Of a DNA stretch of 64,000 nt, positions 11,657-24,254 are shown in pieces. The notes beneath the pieces are model-generated. The model had not been told where the DNA came from and made no database searches. It worked only from the letters and a program-made list of their open reading frames with translations. Source of the DNA: Taxawa tesnikishii (nom. ined.). Its lineage: Eukaryota; Ascomycota; Dothideomycetes; Dothideales. Made by a program: the position numbers and the translations under genes. Each line of letters starts with the position of its first letter. Within the stretch, counting starts at the first letter, position 1. Location: contig JAPDRO010000021.1 of assembly GCA_030247885.1 (NCBI GenBank), positions 372,001 to 436,000 on the forward strand, given 5' to 3'.

Positions 11657-14600
11657 TCAGCTTTCGGGTTGCTGTTCCGAAGCAGGGACTGCTTCGGCTT
11701 TGGTTGGGATGTTAGGGTCATCGGCTGCGTAACCGTCGTCTTTTGGATCCTTTGCCTGCTCAGCAGCCATCCTGTTCTGTTCGTGGGTCTGTCTGCTGTC
11801 ATCGTCTTCTTTGACTTGAGGATCGTCACTGGCTGCGGCAACGCGAGCCCCTTGACTGGGCGCAGTCATTGGTTGCCTGTCGGACGGTTTTGTTTGCGCG
11901 GCAAAGACGTCAGGTTGTACTTCGAGGAACCAGCCTCCTCTTTCCCAGCGACCTGGTTTATAGAGGTTGTCGCGACGGGCTTCTTTGTCGACTATACCAG
12001 TCATGAGCTCTGATAACCGAGGGAACGAGATCGGTTTCAGGATCCAGCCGTCAAAACCAGCATCAATGTACATTTGTCGTTCCTTCTCCAGAAGGGAGGC
12101 CGAGACGGCAATGATAGGGACCCGACCGTTGAGAGATGCACGCGCGGTGAGAACATGCGAAGGATGCGATTTCTCGAAAGAACGTATCATCTTCGCGGAT
12201 GACAGACCATCTACAATGGGCATCTGAGAATCGTCAGCATACAATTCGGGAGGACGAGCATCACATACGAGGCTTACCTGCATGTCCATCAAGATAACGT
12301 CAAAGCGACTGGTCTTCTCTCCATAAACGCTCGAACATTCTTCTCCATTGACGGTTAGATATGTTTCATGGCCGGCCTTCTCGAGCCTCTTTTTGATGAT
12401 TTTGCTGTTAACTGGATCATCTTCGGCAACCAGAACCGACATGTGATCAGCGGTGGGGGCTCCTTGCTCCGGTCCGGTCCGTTCGGAACTTCGCCCAGTA
12501 CACCAGTGGCAGTGGCTGATGTGGTTGCGTCGGACGCACCAGGTGACATTACCTGCTCGTCTGACATTCGAACAGCTCGAACAGGTGTATTTTGGTCTGT
12601 TACCAGGGCCTCTCCAGGACGGGCGTGACGTTCCTCAAGACTGTGTTTGGGCGGTGGTGCAATCTCCGTGCTCTGCCCCCGTCTCCGTACCGGCGATCCG
12701 CTACCCATGGCTCCGGCAGTGCTGCGTCGTGAGTCGAGTTTTGGCCTGCCTGCAACAAGCCCACTCCCACTGCCTCGGCTGCTTGTCCGCTCAGAATGGC
12801 TTGAACCTTTCATGTGGCCCTCTGATATGGCGCTGATGAGTCTATCCGCTTCACTGTGTTGCGATGATTGACTGCCATTGCTCCGAGCAGACTTGAAGCT
12901 GCGCAGACTACGTCTGCTGCTGATACTGTCCGTGCTGTTCTTGCGGGACACGGCCAGGCTGTCATTTCCGAAGCCTCTTCCAGCGCTGCCACGCTCCACC
13001 AGTGTGACTTCCCCAACCTGGTTTGGTGGAGTTGTTGGATGTTCCGCTAATGGAGTTTCTGAACCTTCCGAGTTTGGCGCTTCGATATGTCTCGGCGAGG
13101 GCTCAGAATCTGGCAGATCGAACGGAAACTGCATAACGAAGCGCGAGCCTTTGCCTTCTTCTGACTTCAACCGCAACTGACCGTTCATGTTGCGTATTAT
13201 TCGGGCGACGACAGCCAGACCGAGGCCCAATGTTCGCTTGTCCCCTCCCTTCTGTTCGCCATCTTGTATGAGTTTGGCATCGGGAGCAGGTACATCGTCG
13301 AACAGGCCGCCCTCAGACTGAACCTGTTCTAGTTCTCTGAACAGTGCGTCCAGCTTGCTCGCATTCATTCCGCTGCCGGTATCAGATATGCTGACTTCGA
13401 TCTCCGCATGATGGTCGGCCCGTGACGCCACGTACATCTCGACCTTGACAGACCCTTCGGTAGTGTTCTGAATGGCATTTGCAGTGACGTTGGTGATGGC
13501 TTGCCGGACCTTTCTTTGATCACCAATGACGGTATGGGGAAGGCCTGGGTGTTCGGTGACCTCATAGCCAATCTGCTTACGACGGGCATCCCCTCTGAAC
13601 ATGTCGGTGGCTTCCAGCAGGGTAGCACTCAATTCAAACGCCTCGTCCTTGACTAATTCTCCACCTTCTTCGGTCTTCGTCAGGTCGAGAAGATCGTTGA
13701 TGACGTAGATCAAGGACTTGGATGCTGAATGAGATTTGGCGAGGTTGTCGCGCGTTTCTTGGTCCAGAGTGCCTTCCAGAGCAATCTCGAGATAGTTGAT
13801 GATCGCGTTCAGTGGTGTCCGTACTTCGTGAGCGGAGTTGGCAAGGAGCAGTCTAGTAAGCTGGCTGTTCTGCAGAGCCGCTTCCTTCTGCCGCCACACT
13901 TCGATGAACTTGCCGTAAACAAGACACAGAACCGCCGCTGTTTCTATCTCTTCTTCGGTCCACTCCCGACATTTACCCACCACAGTCTCACTCCAGGTCC
14001 TGAAACTCTTTCTGGGTTCCAGGTATCCTTCAGTGCCCTCCTTTACGAACTTCTCATAGGGATTGCCGGCCCATTTTACTTCTTTCAATTGACCTTTACG
14101 GAAGAAGACAATGAAATCGTCACCGCCTGTAGAAAGCGGAACGAGTAACAAACCAGCAATGACCTGGAACCCTGGCGGATACCGCAAATCCGGAAAGTCG
14201 TCTCGAATATCCTGGGAGGTCATAACGTTTGTGATCTTTCGCATCCTAAGATATTCGAGCATTGCAAGCGCTTCCTGAGACTGCTCAATCTTGCCGAGGA
14301 TCTTGGTTTCGTCTCTTATAGATAGCAAGCCAAAGTCGGCGTCAAACAGCTTGAGCAGGTCTTCTGAGGATGCAATGATATAACCAGATGGGTTGTTCTG
14401 GCTGGGAACGGTATTGATGAGTTTTCGAGCCTGAAGACGAGACGCATATGAGAGGCGCTCGATGTTTCGTGAAGCAGTCTCGCCCACGAGGCGACACATT
14501 TTGCGGATAGGGAACGATACCCGCATGCCACGCGAACCGTAAGAATGGCAAGCGATGAGTCCCCATAACTCTCCGAAAGCATTGATCGAAACAGACATTG

Positions 14601-16283
14601 AGGAACGAACAGCCATATTCGCAAGGTACTTGAGATGTATAGGTGACATGGCGCGGAGGTAAGAATGTGTAAGATCCAATGGGTTCTCAAGATCCTCTAC
14701 GGTCCGGCAGACAAGACGTGCCGTTTCCAAGTCCCGATCGTAGAGCATGCGTACCTTGTTGATCTTGTAAAGCTCCCTTGCCTGTTTCGGTATGTCGGAA
14801 GCCGGGAAGTTTAGTCCCTTGTACAGATCCTTGGTGGCACGAGGATCGACAAGCTCCGTTACGACTCGTCCGTTCCATGCTTGATCAAACTGGTAGATCA
14901 TGACACGGTGGAAGCCTGTAAGCTCTTTGATGACACCGACCAATATCTTCAGAAATTTGTCAAGGTTAGGTGCTGCTGCTAGTTGTTCCTGAACTTGCGA
15001 CATGATGTTGAAGACTTCCATGGCAGCTGCTTCTCCTTTGCGCTTCCGAGCACTCCTTAAAACACGCAAGGGCCGACTAATGTTTTGTGTGCTTTCCGCG
15101 AATTCCTGTTCTGTAGGGTTGCTGTTCAACGTATCTTCCGGAGGCTCGGGTGTGTGGTCGTTCGGAGGTACCAGGGGTATTGCAGATCATCTTCGAGTTC
15201 GAACTCACAGATGATCAGGTTGTGGTTACTCTCGTTGATGTGGATGGCGCACCACAGCTTCTGTACCTTCCTATGCGGTGTCCGTATCGACATAGTGAAG
15301 ACCTCGGGCCCGTTCGTCATGACATCTGCGTCCTCGTCCCGGATAAAATCGATATGGTCCAGTAAGTTGTCGGTTTGCTCCTCGGAGAGAACATCCGTGA
15401 AGCTATCCAGAGCAAATAGTTGCTTCGGCGTGTATCCAATGAGCCTTTTGGAATTCTCACTGACGATCCTTACAACGAGCTTTCCTTCCGACTCTTCTTC
15501 CAGCGCGATAAGAAGCCCAAACCCCTGCACCGCACCGGGTATATGGATAGGCTCATCCTCACAACGCTGCAGTGTCTCTCCATCTCTTCCAGTGATAATC
15601 GCGTGATCGCCTTCTGTTATTATATGCTTGAAGCGTGCCGTTACAAGACCAGTACCGGTCTCGTCCGTGCTGCTCTTCGTGTTCATACTCCTCGTAGAAC
15701 CTGGTCGCTCCTGCGAACGCTGCGACTGTTGCTCGGATTGCGGGGTACCGGCGCGATCGCTGGTTGATTCGTTGCGACTCGAAGCAATGTCGTTGAAGAG
15801 TTGTGGTGGATGTCGAGGCGCTGAAACATTACGCCTGTGCTGCGCTTCATCGGTGGATGAATAAGAGCCTTTGCGGTTTGAATCTTCGCTGTTCCCTGTG
15901 CTCGGAGACACCGGCTTGTCTGCACTGCCTTTTCTATCCTTTCCAGGCGTCGGCATTGATCTGTCGCTTGTTACGGAATGTCTTCTGGCGTGAGCTGCCG
16001 ATTGAAAATAGCCATCACCCCTGTCTGACCTTGCTGACGGAGTCGGTGTAGGATCCATCGACACCACCGAACGTATAGGAAAGACTCTGTCCGCCGCAGC
16101 AGGGCTGAGCTGCCCAATGTTAGGAGAGCCCATGCCCGGCTTTGGAAAAGGCTCTCTGTTACTCCATGATGGACGCCCGTCGGGCCTGGATTGTTCCTGC
16201 GACGTCCGCCCAGATGATGCCGCAGTGGGTGAGCTGTCTCCTGCATCAGAACTTTCGTCGGGTCGAGACTGCTCCATCGCCAT
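11657..16283 (-). CDS. Fungal phytochrome: PAS-GAF-PHY histidine kinase with response-regulator domain
   Basis: Starts at the ATG at 16283. One intron, 12224-12277. The order is the usual fungal one. A Ser-rich N-terminal tail (about 210 residues) leads to a PAS domain with the biliverdin-attachment Cys241 just before EPIHIPGAVQGFGLL. A GAF domain follows (YQFDQAWNGRVV, FPASDIPKQARELY), then PHY, a kinase with H-box LLANSAHEVRTPLNAI, an N-box-like NVTANAIQN and G-boxes DTGSGM and LGLGLAV. After a long Ser-rich spacer comes a REC domain (VLVAEDDPVNSK, phosphoacceptor in ILMDMQ). These are red-light photoreceptor kinases affecting development and stress. Two single-base losses are needed, at G4 15174-15177 and G5 12455-12459; then the product is 1524 residues. 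Confidence 0.92.
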
Positions 16284-18922
16284 GTTGAGGGATCCTTCGC
16301 AGCTCGTTTGGGCAACTTTCGGCCGAATTGTAAATCACCAAAAGCGCGGGAAGGAAATCGAGCGCTCAAAGATGCGTCTTGCCCGCAGCCATATGGTAAT
16401 GACTCTCTGCCAGACGTTCCCCAAGTGCGTACCGCGACCAGGTGTAGAGTATCCGACTACGTCTCTTGCCACCGCCTCTGTCTAACGTGTCTGTCCCTTT
16501 CCCAACGACAACCGCAGACCTATACTGTAAAGAGTGCACCGATTGTACTGTCGTAGACTGACTCGCTTGGAAGGACGCGCCCAAAAACTGCTGGTGGCCA
16601 ATATGTCGAAAGGCGCGGCGCAGACGAGGGCGGAGGCTCAACCGCGGAGGAAGATTGGCTGCTACGAGTCAGAGCGGTATGACGACACGGGGCCTTCGAG
16701 GGTCGAGGCAAAGGTTAACAGGCGTGCAAGGAGAGGCGTGCAGCACCGTTGTTGACTTGAGGCAAGAGATCGTGCAATGAGGACAGCAGAGCACATGTGG
16801 GCTTCAGCAGATTGTGAGCATGGCGTGCCGCGGCGGGCGTGTGTATTCCTTGCCAGCAGGTCGGAGCGCGAGTTAAGTTCGCACCAAAAACGGGTTTTGT
16901 TTCTGTCGATCCTCTATACCCCCGCTGTTCGTTAGGGATAGCACGCACCCACGATAATACCAAGCAATGCTGGTTTGTTACTCCTGTTGCTTTGCGCTAC
17001 CACTCGCTGGAGCAGAACTCTACGCGTTCCATGACTTGCATACAGACTCGTGGCGTAGCCGCCTGCCGAAACACAGGCATGGCGAGTTCACATCGCGCGC
17101 CGGAAGACGCACGCGCTCCAAGGGAATAAGACAGATCGCGCTTGGGCGGGAGATGTCGGGCTAAACAAACCGACCCTCGATGGCGAAAAATCCGATCTGC
17201 GGATCATCAAATAGGAGCAGTCACCGCAAACCCAGAAGCAATAGTAGGCGTCGTCGCGTGCTGGAAACGCTCCCGGTGGGTGGGCCGGGCTCTCAAACGA
17301 CCGTGTCCACATTCTCCATCTCGAGATTTCCATGCCTAGCTAAACTGGCTACTGACATTGCTTGTTCCCGCCCCGTACAGCTGGCCTCTAGTCCCTGAGA
17401 TCTGAATGTTCGATGTGATGCTTCGCCGTTTTCTTCTCTCCGAGTTCCTGAACCTTCACCAAAAGGCGCCCGATTGCAGTTGAGCCTTGGCTTCGGCGCC
17501 CCTTGGCTGATCCTACAAACAGCCGGCCCAAGACCCTTTGCTGAATTCCCATTCCGAGTTACGCATCTAGAACCCTGACGCCACACATGCTATCTGTATA
17601 GTCGGGCACCAAGGGACCGCCCTCGACAGAGAAGACGTAAGTCCCTCGTTCAGAGCCACCGTGGTGAAATTGCGCTGCTCTATCCCCAGCACACACTAGT
17701 CCTTGTAGAGCAACGGCAAGGGTCTGGCCAAATCCGGGACACGAAGCTTGGAAGCAGACATCCATCGCCGCCGTTTTTAGTACGTGGAATCGTCGGGCTG
17801 GAACTGGTGTTCTTCCCTCGTCTCTGTTTGAGCTTCCAGACCATTCGGCACACTGGCCTATTTTCGCTGCAGGAGCAGATCTGGAGTCGAGCATGAAACG
17901 TATAGCAGATGCACGATGGTGAACGGGGGACGTTGCGCCTGTCAAGCAGATGAAAACTGCACACTCACCATTGTCGCAGGTATCCCTCTGGCATTTGTCT
18001 GTACAAAGCAGGATGCGCTGCTCTCATGTATGCAAGCACAATCAGAGTATGTGAAAGTGTCGCTGGACGTCGAGGTCCGAACGCTCCCCATTGCTGGTCG
18101 TCAGTGGAAAGGAAGAGCAAGAGCAAATAGACAAAGCCGCTTCGGTACGCTGACAATGCTGGATCTGGCCGCTGTTGCAACCTTCGTCGAACTGCTCGTA
18201 TGTAAGAGGCCTTCGTGCCATCAGCTCGGGCAGCGCCAGGCGAAGGAATTATTCGAATCCGGGACCGTAACTGCAGCCTTGATTTTCCAAGTAGATCTAT
18301 GTATGAGATAGGTGCCTAAATAGAACCCTCGACGCGGGCTATGCAACCATGCTAGTTTCCTACAGTTCTTGTCCTTCGCATAGCAAAGACCAGGTTGGAT
18401 CACCCAACCTTCGAAGCACAAGCACCCGCATGGGCTCAAACAAGCCCGAATTAGGCTTATCGGTTATCGGAGGTAAAGCGGATGACGGTATCCCTCTTGC
18501 CGACCGCGTGATACCTCACCTTCCGCCTAACTGCCATCAATGACTAACACCTCTACGTCTATCTGCCTACCTGTCTACACCGTCCCTCCTTCCATATCGA
18601 CCATCGACAAGCATTCTCTGTTGTGGTCCTACTGCACCAAGCCTACGAAATCAGAGATCTTCCCGGACAAGCAAACTACCCCGCCGGCTTTTGTCAACCA
18701 CAACTCGTCCCAGCTCGTCGTACGGAAACTCTGCTTCGAGACAAAGCACAGCGACGATACCGAAGCATCGACGCTCTCAGAGAACAGACTAAAGCCATCG
18801 TCGCAAGATATCTTCGCTCTAGCAAGCAACATCAACAACTGCGATCAATACCAATACCACGGATCCGAAAGAGCGTGCACGTACGGAAGGCGATAGTGTG
18901 AGGAGGCGAGAACACCGGCAAC
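16284..18922. other. Long divergent intergenic region (phytochrome / UBC8)
   Basis: A 2.6-kb region between two divergently transcribed genes, so it carries both promoters and 5' UTRs. I see no supported gene; open stretches such as 17559-17945 (-) lack an ATG and motifs. The 18540-18900 part is pyrimidine-rich and is likely E2 5' UTR. Confidence 0.45.
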
Positions 18923-20050
18923 ATGAGCAGTCCAAAGAGAAGGATCGAGACAGACGTAGGTCAAGAGGGATCATCTGGTGTTTTGATGGTGAGATGGAGA
19001 GGCTAACAGGTGATGCTTCGTCCGGTATAGGTGATGAAGTCAGTACATACTAAGGTTGGTATCCTGGATAGCTGCTGACGAGTCACAGGATGTATGTCGA
19101 ATATCCCCAGAACCTCTCAACCTACTGGACACGGTGCGCACTTGAGCAGCGGCTGATCTCGACTCCCCAGGTTGATGAGTGATTACGAAGTGACCCTTGT
19201 CAATGACAACAGTACGTTGAGAGCCCCTCATCTACTCATTTTTCTTATGGTTACAAAGGACCCGGCTAACTTGTCTTAGTGTTCGTAGAACGCCTCCGCG
19301 AGCTCGCTGAAGCCTTGGGTTCTGTGGAGACTGACACATCTTAGGCAAGAATTCTATGTCCGCTTCAAGGGACCGGAGGAGAGTGCGTAACTCGGATCTC
19401 TTTGCTTCCTTGCCGATTTTGCTGATCAACACGGCAGCCCCTTCGCTGGCGGCCTGTGGAAGATTCACGTCGAGCTGCCCGATCAATATCCCTACAAGAG
19501 CCCAAGTATCGGCTTCGTGAATCGAATCTTTCATCCCAACATTGACGAGCTGTACGTGTTGGCTGCCCAGAGGGAATGCTGCCTCTGGTCGCTATCTACA
19601 TCCTCAACCCCTTTCTTGTCTCGTTACTAGCCTGGCAGGCGTGATCGCTGACCGGTTGTTTCACCACAGATCTGGAAGCGTATGTCTCGACGTCATCAAC
19701 CAAACCTGGTCGCCAATGTACGATATGATTAATATTTTCGAGGTTTTCCTCCCTCAGCTGCTGCGGTACCCAAACCCTTCAGACCCGCTCAACGGCGAAG
19801 CGGCAGCTCTGATGATGCGGGAGCCAAAGGGTTACGAAGCCAAGGTCAAAGGTGATATCAATCAATTCGGCTACAGTGGACGGTGGGAGATGTCACTAAC
19901 CTTGTTTCAGACTACGTTCTGAAATACGCTAGCAAAGAGGCCGCGGATGACGCTGGAGAAGACTCCGAAGACGACGATGAGATGAGTAGTGTGGGCAGCT
20001 ACGATAGCGGTGACGATGATGAGCCTGCAGGCACCATGGATGAGGTCTGA
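18923..20050 (+). CDS. UBC8: E2 ubiquitin-conjugating enzyme, UBC8/UBE2H type
   Basis: The product starts [11 protein letters not shown] and follows yeast Ubc8 and human UBE2H closely: [41 protein letters not shown] and catalytic Cys84 in [13 protein letters not shown]. It ends in an acidic tail. Ubc8/UBE2H works with the GID/CTLH ligase that degrades gluconeogenic enzymes. Exons: 18923-18955, 19031-19038 (8 nt), 19171-19211, 19280 (a single T), 19345-19382, 19438-19551, 19670-19851, 19911-20050. The single-base exon is needed to make the conserved Met of the MQEF segment in frame. A missing C in the run 19438-19441 is also required (the family has TPF here). With both, 185 residues result. 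Confidence 0.9.
19212..19344 (+). other. Tandem introns flanking a 1-nt exon in UBC8
   Basis: Intron A is 19212-19279 (GTACGT donor, GGCTAAC branch-like site, CTTAG acceptor). Then comes one base, T at 19280. Intron B is 19281-19344 (GTTCGT donor, ACTGAC branch-like site, CTTAG acceptor). Joining A|T|G across them yields the ATG codon of the conserved Met before QEF. Removing the whole 133 nt as one intron gives a frameshift. Confidence 0.55.
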
Positions 20051-22177
20051 GTCACGTGTCGAGGGTGTGCGACGTTCTCCTGTTTACTTGCATATGTCTT
20101 TTCCTCCTCAGGCAGGCCTGGCACGGCGTCGGTTGGACAGCATGGCGCACACAGTTGCACAACGTGATTGAGGGCTTGGGATCTCGGGTTGACCGCTTTT
20201 TGCTCGGAGTGTAGTTACGGAGAGTCTCTTCTCAACGGACGATAAGCTTTCTCTACCTTGCAACCAAGAGTGCTGGACAACGGCACCGTGAACCCGACGG
20301 TTGTAGACCATCTCACGCTGCATGACCCACGGTGTTGAAGACTGGATGGTGGAAGCCGAGGGTCTAGATGCAGCCAGAAGCCGCACGGTGGCAACAATCT
20401 CCACAACCTCGTGGTGAGTAGGGGCTGTACACGTGGAAATCTGCATGCAAGATGTCGTGCCCGAAAAGATCATGAGCAGTTGCGACACATTACGCAGTTG
20501 ATAATGATGATGATGATGATGATGACAGCAATTCCCACAGCACTCGTTGCAACTCTGCGAGCTGTCCGTGCCAAGCTGTATCTCGCTTCGTGGAGAAAGA
20601 CAACGTCTGTAGGCGAGGTGACGTGTAGTACAACGTCCTGTAAATAGGATCAACGCTGCGCTAGTAGAGTACGGTACCATGTACATTACCAAGTTCATCT
20701 CAATGTCGCTTCTTCATTATCTGGCCATTTCCACAGTCGCTGGAGGATTCTTTCGCAACAATCAGCGTCGCCGGCAACTTGCAGGAAGACGGAGAGGATG
20801 AGGAGCACTGCACTAATCAAACGAGTCATTCGAAGCGAGCGGACGAACGAAGACAGAAGGACCAAAACGGAGCCAAAGAACGGCACGTAGGTATTTGCCG
20901 GGCGACTGCTGTAGATCGCGAAGCGGCGACAGTTGATCTTCTCGCTCGGCCAACGACTACTAGTCATGGGGCCTGACCCATTGTTCTGTTCCTGGTGTCT
21001 TCACATGCTACCTGATTGTTCGGAGCAGCGTGTCTGGGAATGCTGGAGATAACAGGTCCAAATATGAGCAGCCATGCATCGTCCAACCGGACTATCGGTG
21101 TGGCAGCTGAAGGGTGTCCCTGAGGCATTGCGTGGTGACATACGCATAGTCAACATTTAGCAGCATGTTTATTGGAATTATCTCCAAGCAGTAGGTGGCA
21201 TAGTTGCAGCCAGCCCCTGAAAACGCCTTCTCCACACAACGCACGCAGTCACCATGCACACATGTATCGAGCGGCTCGGCATATGTACATGTTGCCAACG
21301 CTGGTAGATATCCTGGCAGAACGCGACGGGGAGGCAGCAGCACGCTGGCAGCAGCACACCCAGCGGACGGGCGGCGTGAATCATAATACCTTGCAATAGC
21401 CGCATGGATGAAGGCGGTGGATTGGTTACCAGGTATTGTCTTCGTCGGATTCGACCGGGGTCGCGCTGGCACCGGCTCGACACCACCTCCTGTGCACGTT
21501 TTCCCACGAGCGCGGAATTTGCCTTCTGCCCTGCTCCGTCGCTGCACGCCCAAGCCCAGCCCTACGGGGGAACAAGGTCACAGATTGAGTCGAGGGGCGC
21601 ATTCGAAGCAGTCTGCCCAGCTCGCGGCCGGACTACACTACACCTCATGCAGAATAGTACCGCGACGCTACTGCGCCAGACGGTGAAGTGATTGGTCCCT
21701 TGGTCAAGCATTGCTCTGCAGAGCGGTGCGAGAGAGCCGTTTCATCGCGACCGAAGCTACGGTAGAAGTTCGACCTTCTAGCTTCGCCAGGGCCACTAGA
21801 GCCGCGCACCGCACCCATCGCCCGCACCGTCGCTCAAAGCATACTACTCTACTACCACCTGCCGCTCGGGCGCTATTCCACCCTTGCAAACGACCGTTTC
21901 ATGGACCGCACTCCCTCTCCTACGTCTGCTTCGTAACCATCACTCCTCTTTGCACACCACACCACACCACCTACGAAACCCTCCGGCTGCCACTGCCTTG
22001 TTGCTCGTCCTCGCTGCTCGTAATTTTCTGCTGTAAACGCCGATTGAATACACCACGACGTCCAGCCCAGGCCGAGACAGGACCGGACCGGCTGCCGACC
22101 ACAATCGCCCGTGAAGAACATGATTTCGCAGTCATAAACTCCATCTCGCCTATTCACCACGATTGCTGCCTTCCGAC
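20051..22177. other. Intergenic between UBC8 and YANK kinase
   Basis: Two kb with no supported gene apart from a microsatellite (listed separately). ATG-initiated open stretches at 20108-20698 (-) and 20695-20967 (-) were judged unlikely to be coding. The last 300 bases are C/T-rich, as in a fungal 5' UTR. Confidence 0.45.
20504..20525. repeat. ATG/CAT trinucleotide microsatellite
   Basis: About seven uninterrupted copies of the ATG triplet. Read on the minus strand it would encode a run of seven histidines in a spurious open frame. Confidence 0.9.
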
Positions 22178-24254
22178 ATGGGCAACTCAAGCGGAAAGCC
22201 CGTCGTCTTCACCGATGAAGGTATGTGCATGCTCTCGTGCATCTCGCGGGCAGTAGCGGCACCCCGAGGCGCTTGTCTCCATGTTTGCTCGCTGAAGCGC
22301 GCTGACGCTTGCTCCTCATGCACAGTCAATCTCGACCACTTCCGTCTGCTGCGCGTTGTTGGCAAGGGGGCCTTTGGAAAGGTCCGAATCGTCGAACGCA
22401 AGGATACCGGCTTGACTTTCGCGCTCAAATACATAAGGAAAGATGAGGGTTCGTGCAAAACCATACAATCTTGCGACGAGGATCCAGCCTGACAGGAAAA
22501 CACAGTGGTGCGGTCAGAGAGTGTCCGGAACATGATTCGGGAACGAAGAATGCTGGAGCACTTGAACCATCCCTTCCTGTGCAACTTGCGGTACAGTTTC
22601 CAGGACGTGGAATACTTGTACGTTGTCCGTCAATCGGACATGTTCGAGCGTCGCTCACCAGACCGACAGATACATAGTCGTCGACCTCATGACCGGCGGA
22701 GATCTCCGTTTCCACATCTCAAGGAAGTCGTTCACAGAGGATGCAGTGCGATTCTGGATTGCTGAGCTCGGATGCGCTCTGCACTACATCCACGGTCAAG
22801 GCATTGTGCACCGCGATGTCAAGCCAGACAACGTGCTCCTAGACTCGGAGGGCCATGTCCATCTAGCCGATTTTGTACGTCCTCTCTCTGAAACCATTCA
22901 AGATGCTATACTAATACTGGACAGAACGTAGCGACAGACTATACCCCGGCAAGCCTCTAACGAGTAGATCTGGAACTCTTGCCTACCTAGCTCCCGAGGT
23001 GTACCGTGGAAAGGGATACTACTCCGAAGTCGATTGGTGGTCATTGGGCGTGCTCTTCTATGAGTGCATATACAACAAGGTAGAATCACTTCGTCTCGTG
23101 TAAACTACAGTGGCTAAACAAGGCATGCAGAGACCGTTCGAGGGCCATACGCATGAGCAGCTGGCACAAGCCATCGTAAAAGGTGATCCGAACTATCCGG
23201 TCACGAATCCGGCCGTATCAATGGTCTGCATGCACGCAATCAGTTCGCTCCTTGAGAAGGACAAAAACCAGAGAATAGGTGCCGCTGGATTCGGGACGTT
23301 CACGGATAACCCTTTCTTCCGGGAGATTGATTTTGAAGCACTCGTGCGGAAGGAGATTGAGCCCGTTTTCAGACCATCGAGCGAGAAGACCAATTTCGAT
23401 GCGACATATGATTTGGAAGAACTTCTGCTGGAGGAGGCGCCTTTGGAGGCCAGAACAAGGAAACAGAAGCCCCGAGCTGAACTGAGGCCAGACGCAACAG
23501 AGGCGGAAAAGAGGGCAGATGAATTGCACCGCATGATCGAAACCATGTTTGAGCCATTCAACTACACAACTCTGCCCGAGCACAGAAACCCCGTTACGGT
23601 AACACAGCAGTCTGCGATTGAAAACCCTCCACCGAAACGAGTGGTACCGAACAACAGTCAGGAAGCCGTGCAATCTGAACAGTCCGGCTCCCTTTCGCGA
23701 CAACCCACTGTCAAAGGGCAGTCCATACCAACACCGCGTTCTCAAACGCCACACAGTGTTAGCCGAACTCGGTCGTCTACGCATTCCCCTAACGGATCCC
23801 CCCTCTACCATCCGCAGCAATGTCTGGTCAATACAATGCATCGACTTCCCCTCCAGGGCAAGACTATTTCCCACCTACGAGCCAACCGCCTGTTCCGCCA
23901 CTTCCAGGAACACAGCAAGCACTGCATAAGCTCCAGTCTATCCGATATGACGATACAGTTCAGAACCCTGCTCCGACATCTCATCCCTCGAATTCTCGTT
24001 CCCACAGACCGCGGGGAAGCACAAGAAGCACCTCCATGGGCGGTGGTGTTCAGGTGGTGCTGAACGAAACAGGCAGCTGGAGCGATATGGCAAATCAAAG
24101 TCAGGGCATGCTACAGCACGAAGAATCCCGGAAACCGGCGGGCATGCTTGGCTTTCTGAGCCGCAAGAAGGGAAGGGATAGGAGCCCCAAGGCAAAGGAG
24201 AGGGAAAGAGGTGTTCTAGGAAAAGAAGGAGCAAGAGTCATTGTCGGTGGTTGA
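22178..24254 (+). CDS. Ser/Thr protein kinase, AGC-like YANK (STK32) family
   Basis: Six exons: 22178-22220, 22326-22448, 22506-22617, 22670-22874, 22925-23079, 23131-24254. The product starts [11 protein letters not shown], like human STK32A, with Gly2 a possible myristoylation site. The kinase domain shows GKGAFGKV (P-loop), ALKYI (catalytic Lys), [12 protein letters not shown] (HRD), LADFNVA (DFN, where most kinases have DFG, typical of YANK), LAYLAPEVY and DWWSLGV. STK32-type ELEE-like motifs follow (DLEELLLEE), then a long Ser/Pro tail ending in a basic stretch ([11 protein letters not shown]). The role in fungi is not known to me. Two bases are missing: in C4 22944-22947, inside the activation segment, and in C6 23798-23803, in the tail. 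With these the product is 587 residues. Confidence 0.88.

Noticed and set aside
12368-12836. Plus-strand frames antisense to the phytochrome gene
   Set aside because: They are shadows of the Ser-rich linker and have no independent motifs.
17559-17945. 128-codon minus-strand frame with several cysteines, considered as a small secreted protein
   Set aside because: It begins at TTG, not ATG, and lacks a signal peptide.
20108-20698. 196-codon ATG-initiated open frame on the minus strand with a run of seven His
   Set aside because: The His run is the ATG/CAT microsatellite. It lies in the 3' flank of UBC8, and nothing else in it looks like a protein family.
20695-20967. 90-codon minus-strand frame with a hydrophobic segment
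   Set aside because: No motif, no supporting splice or promoter signal, and it overlaps the end of another spurious frame.
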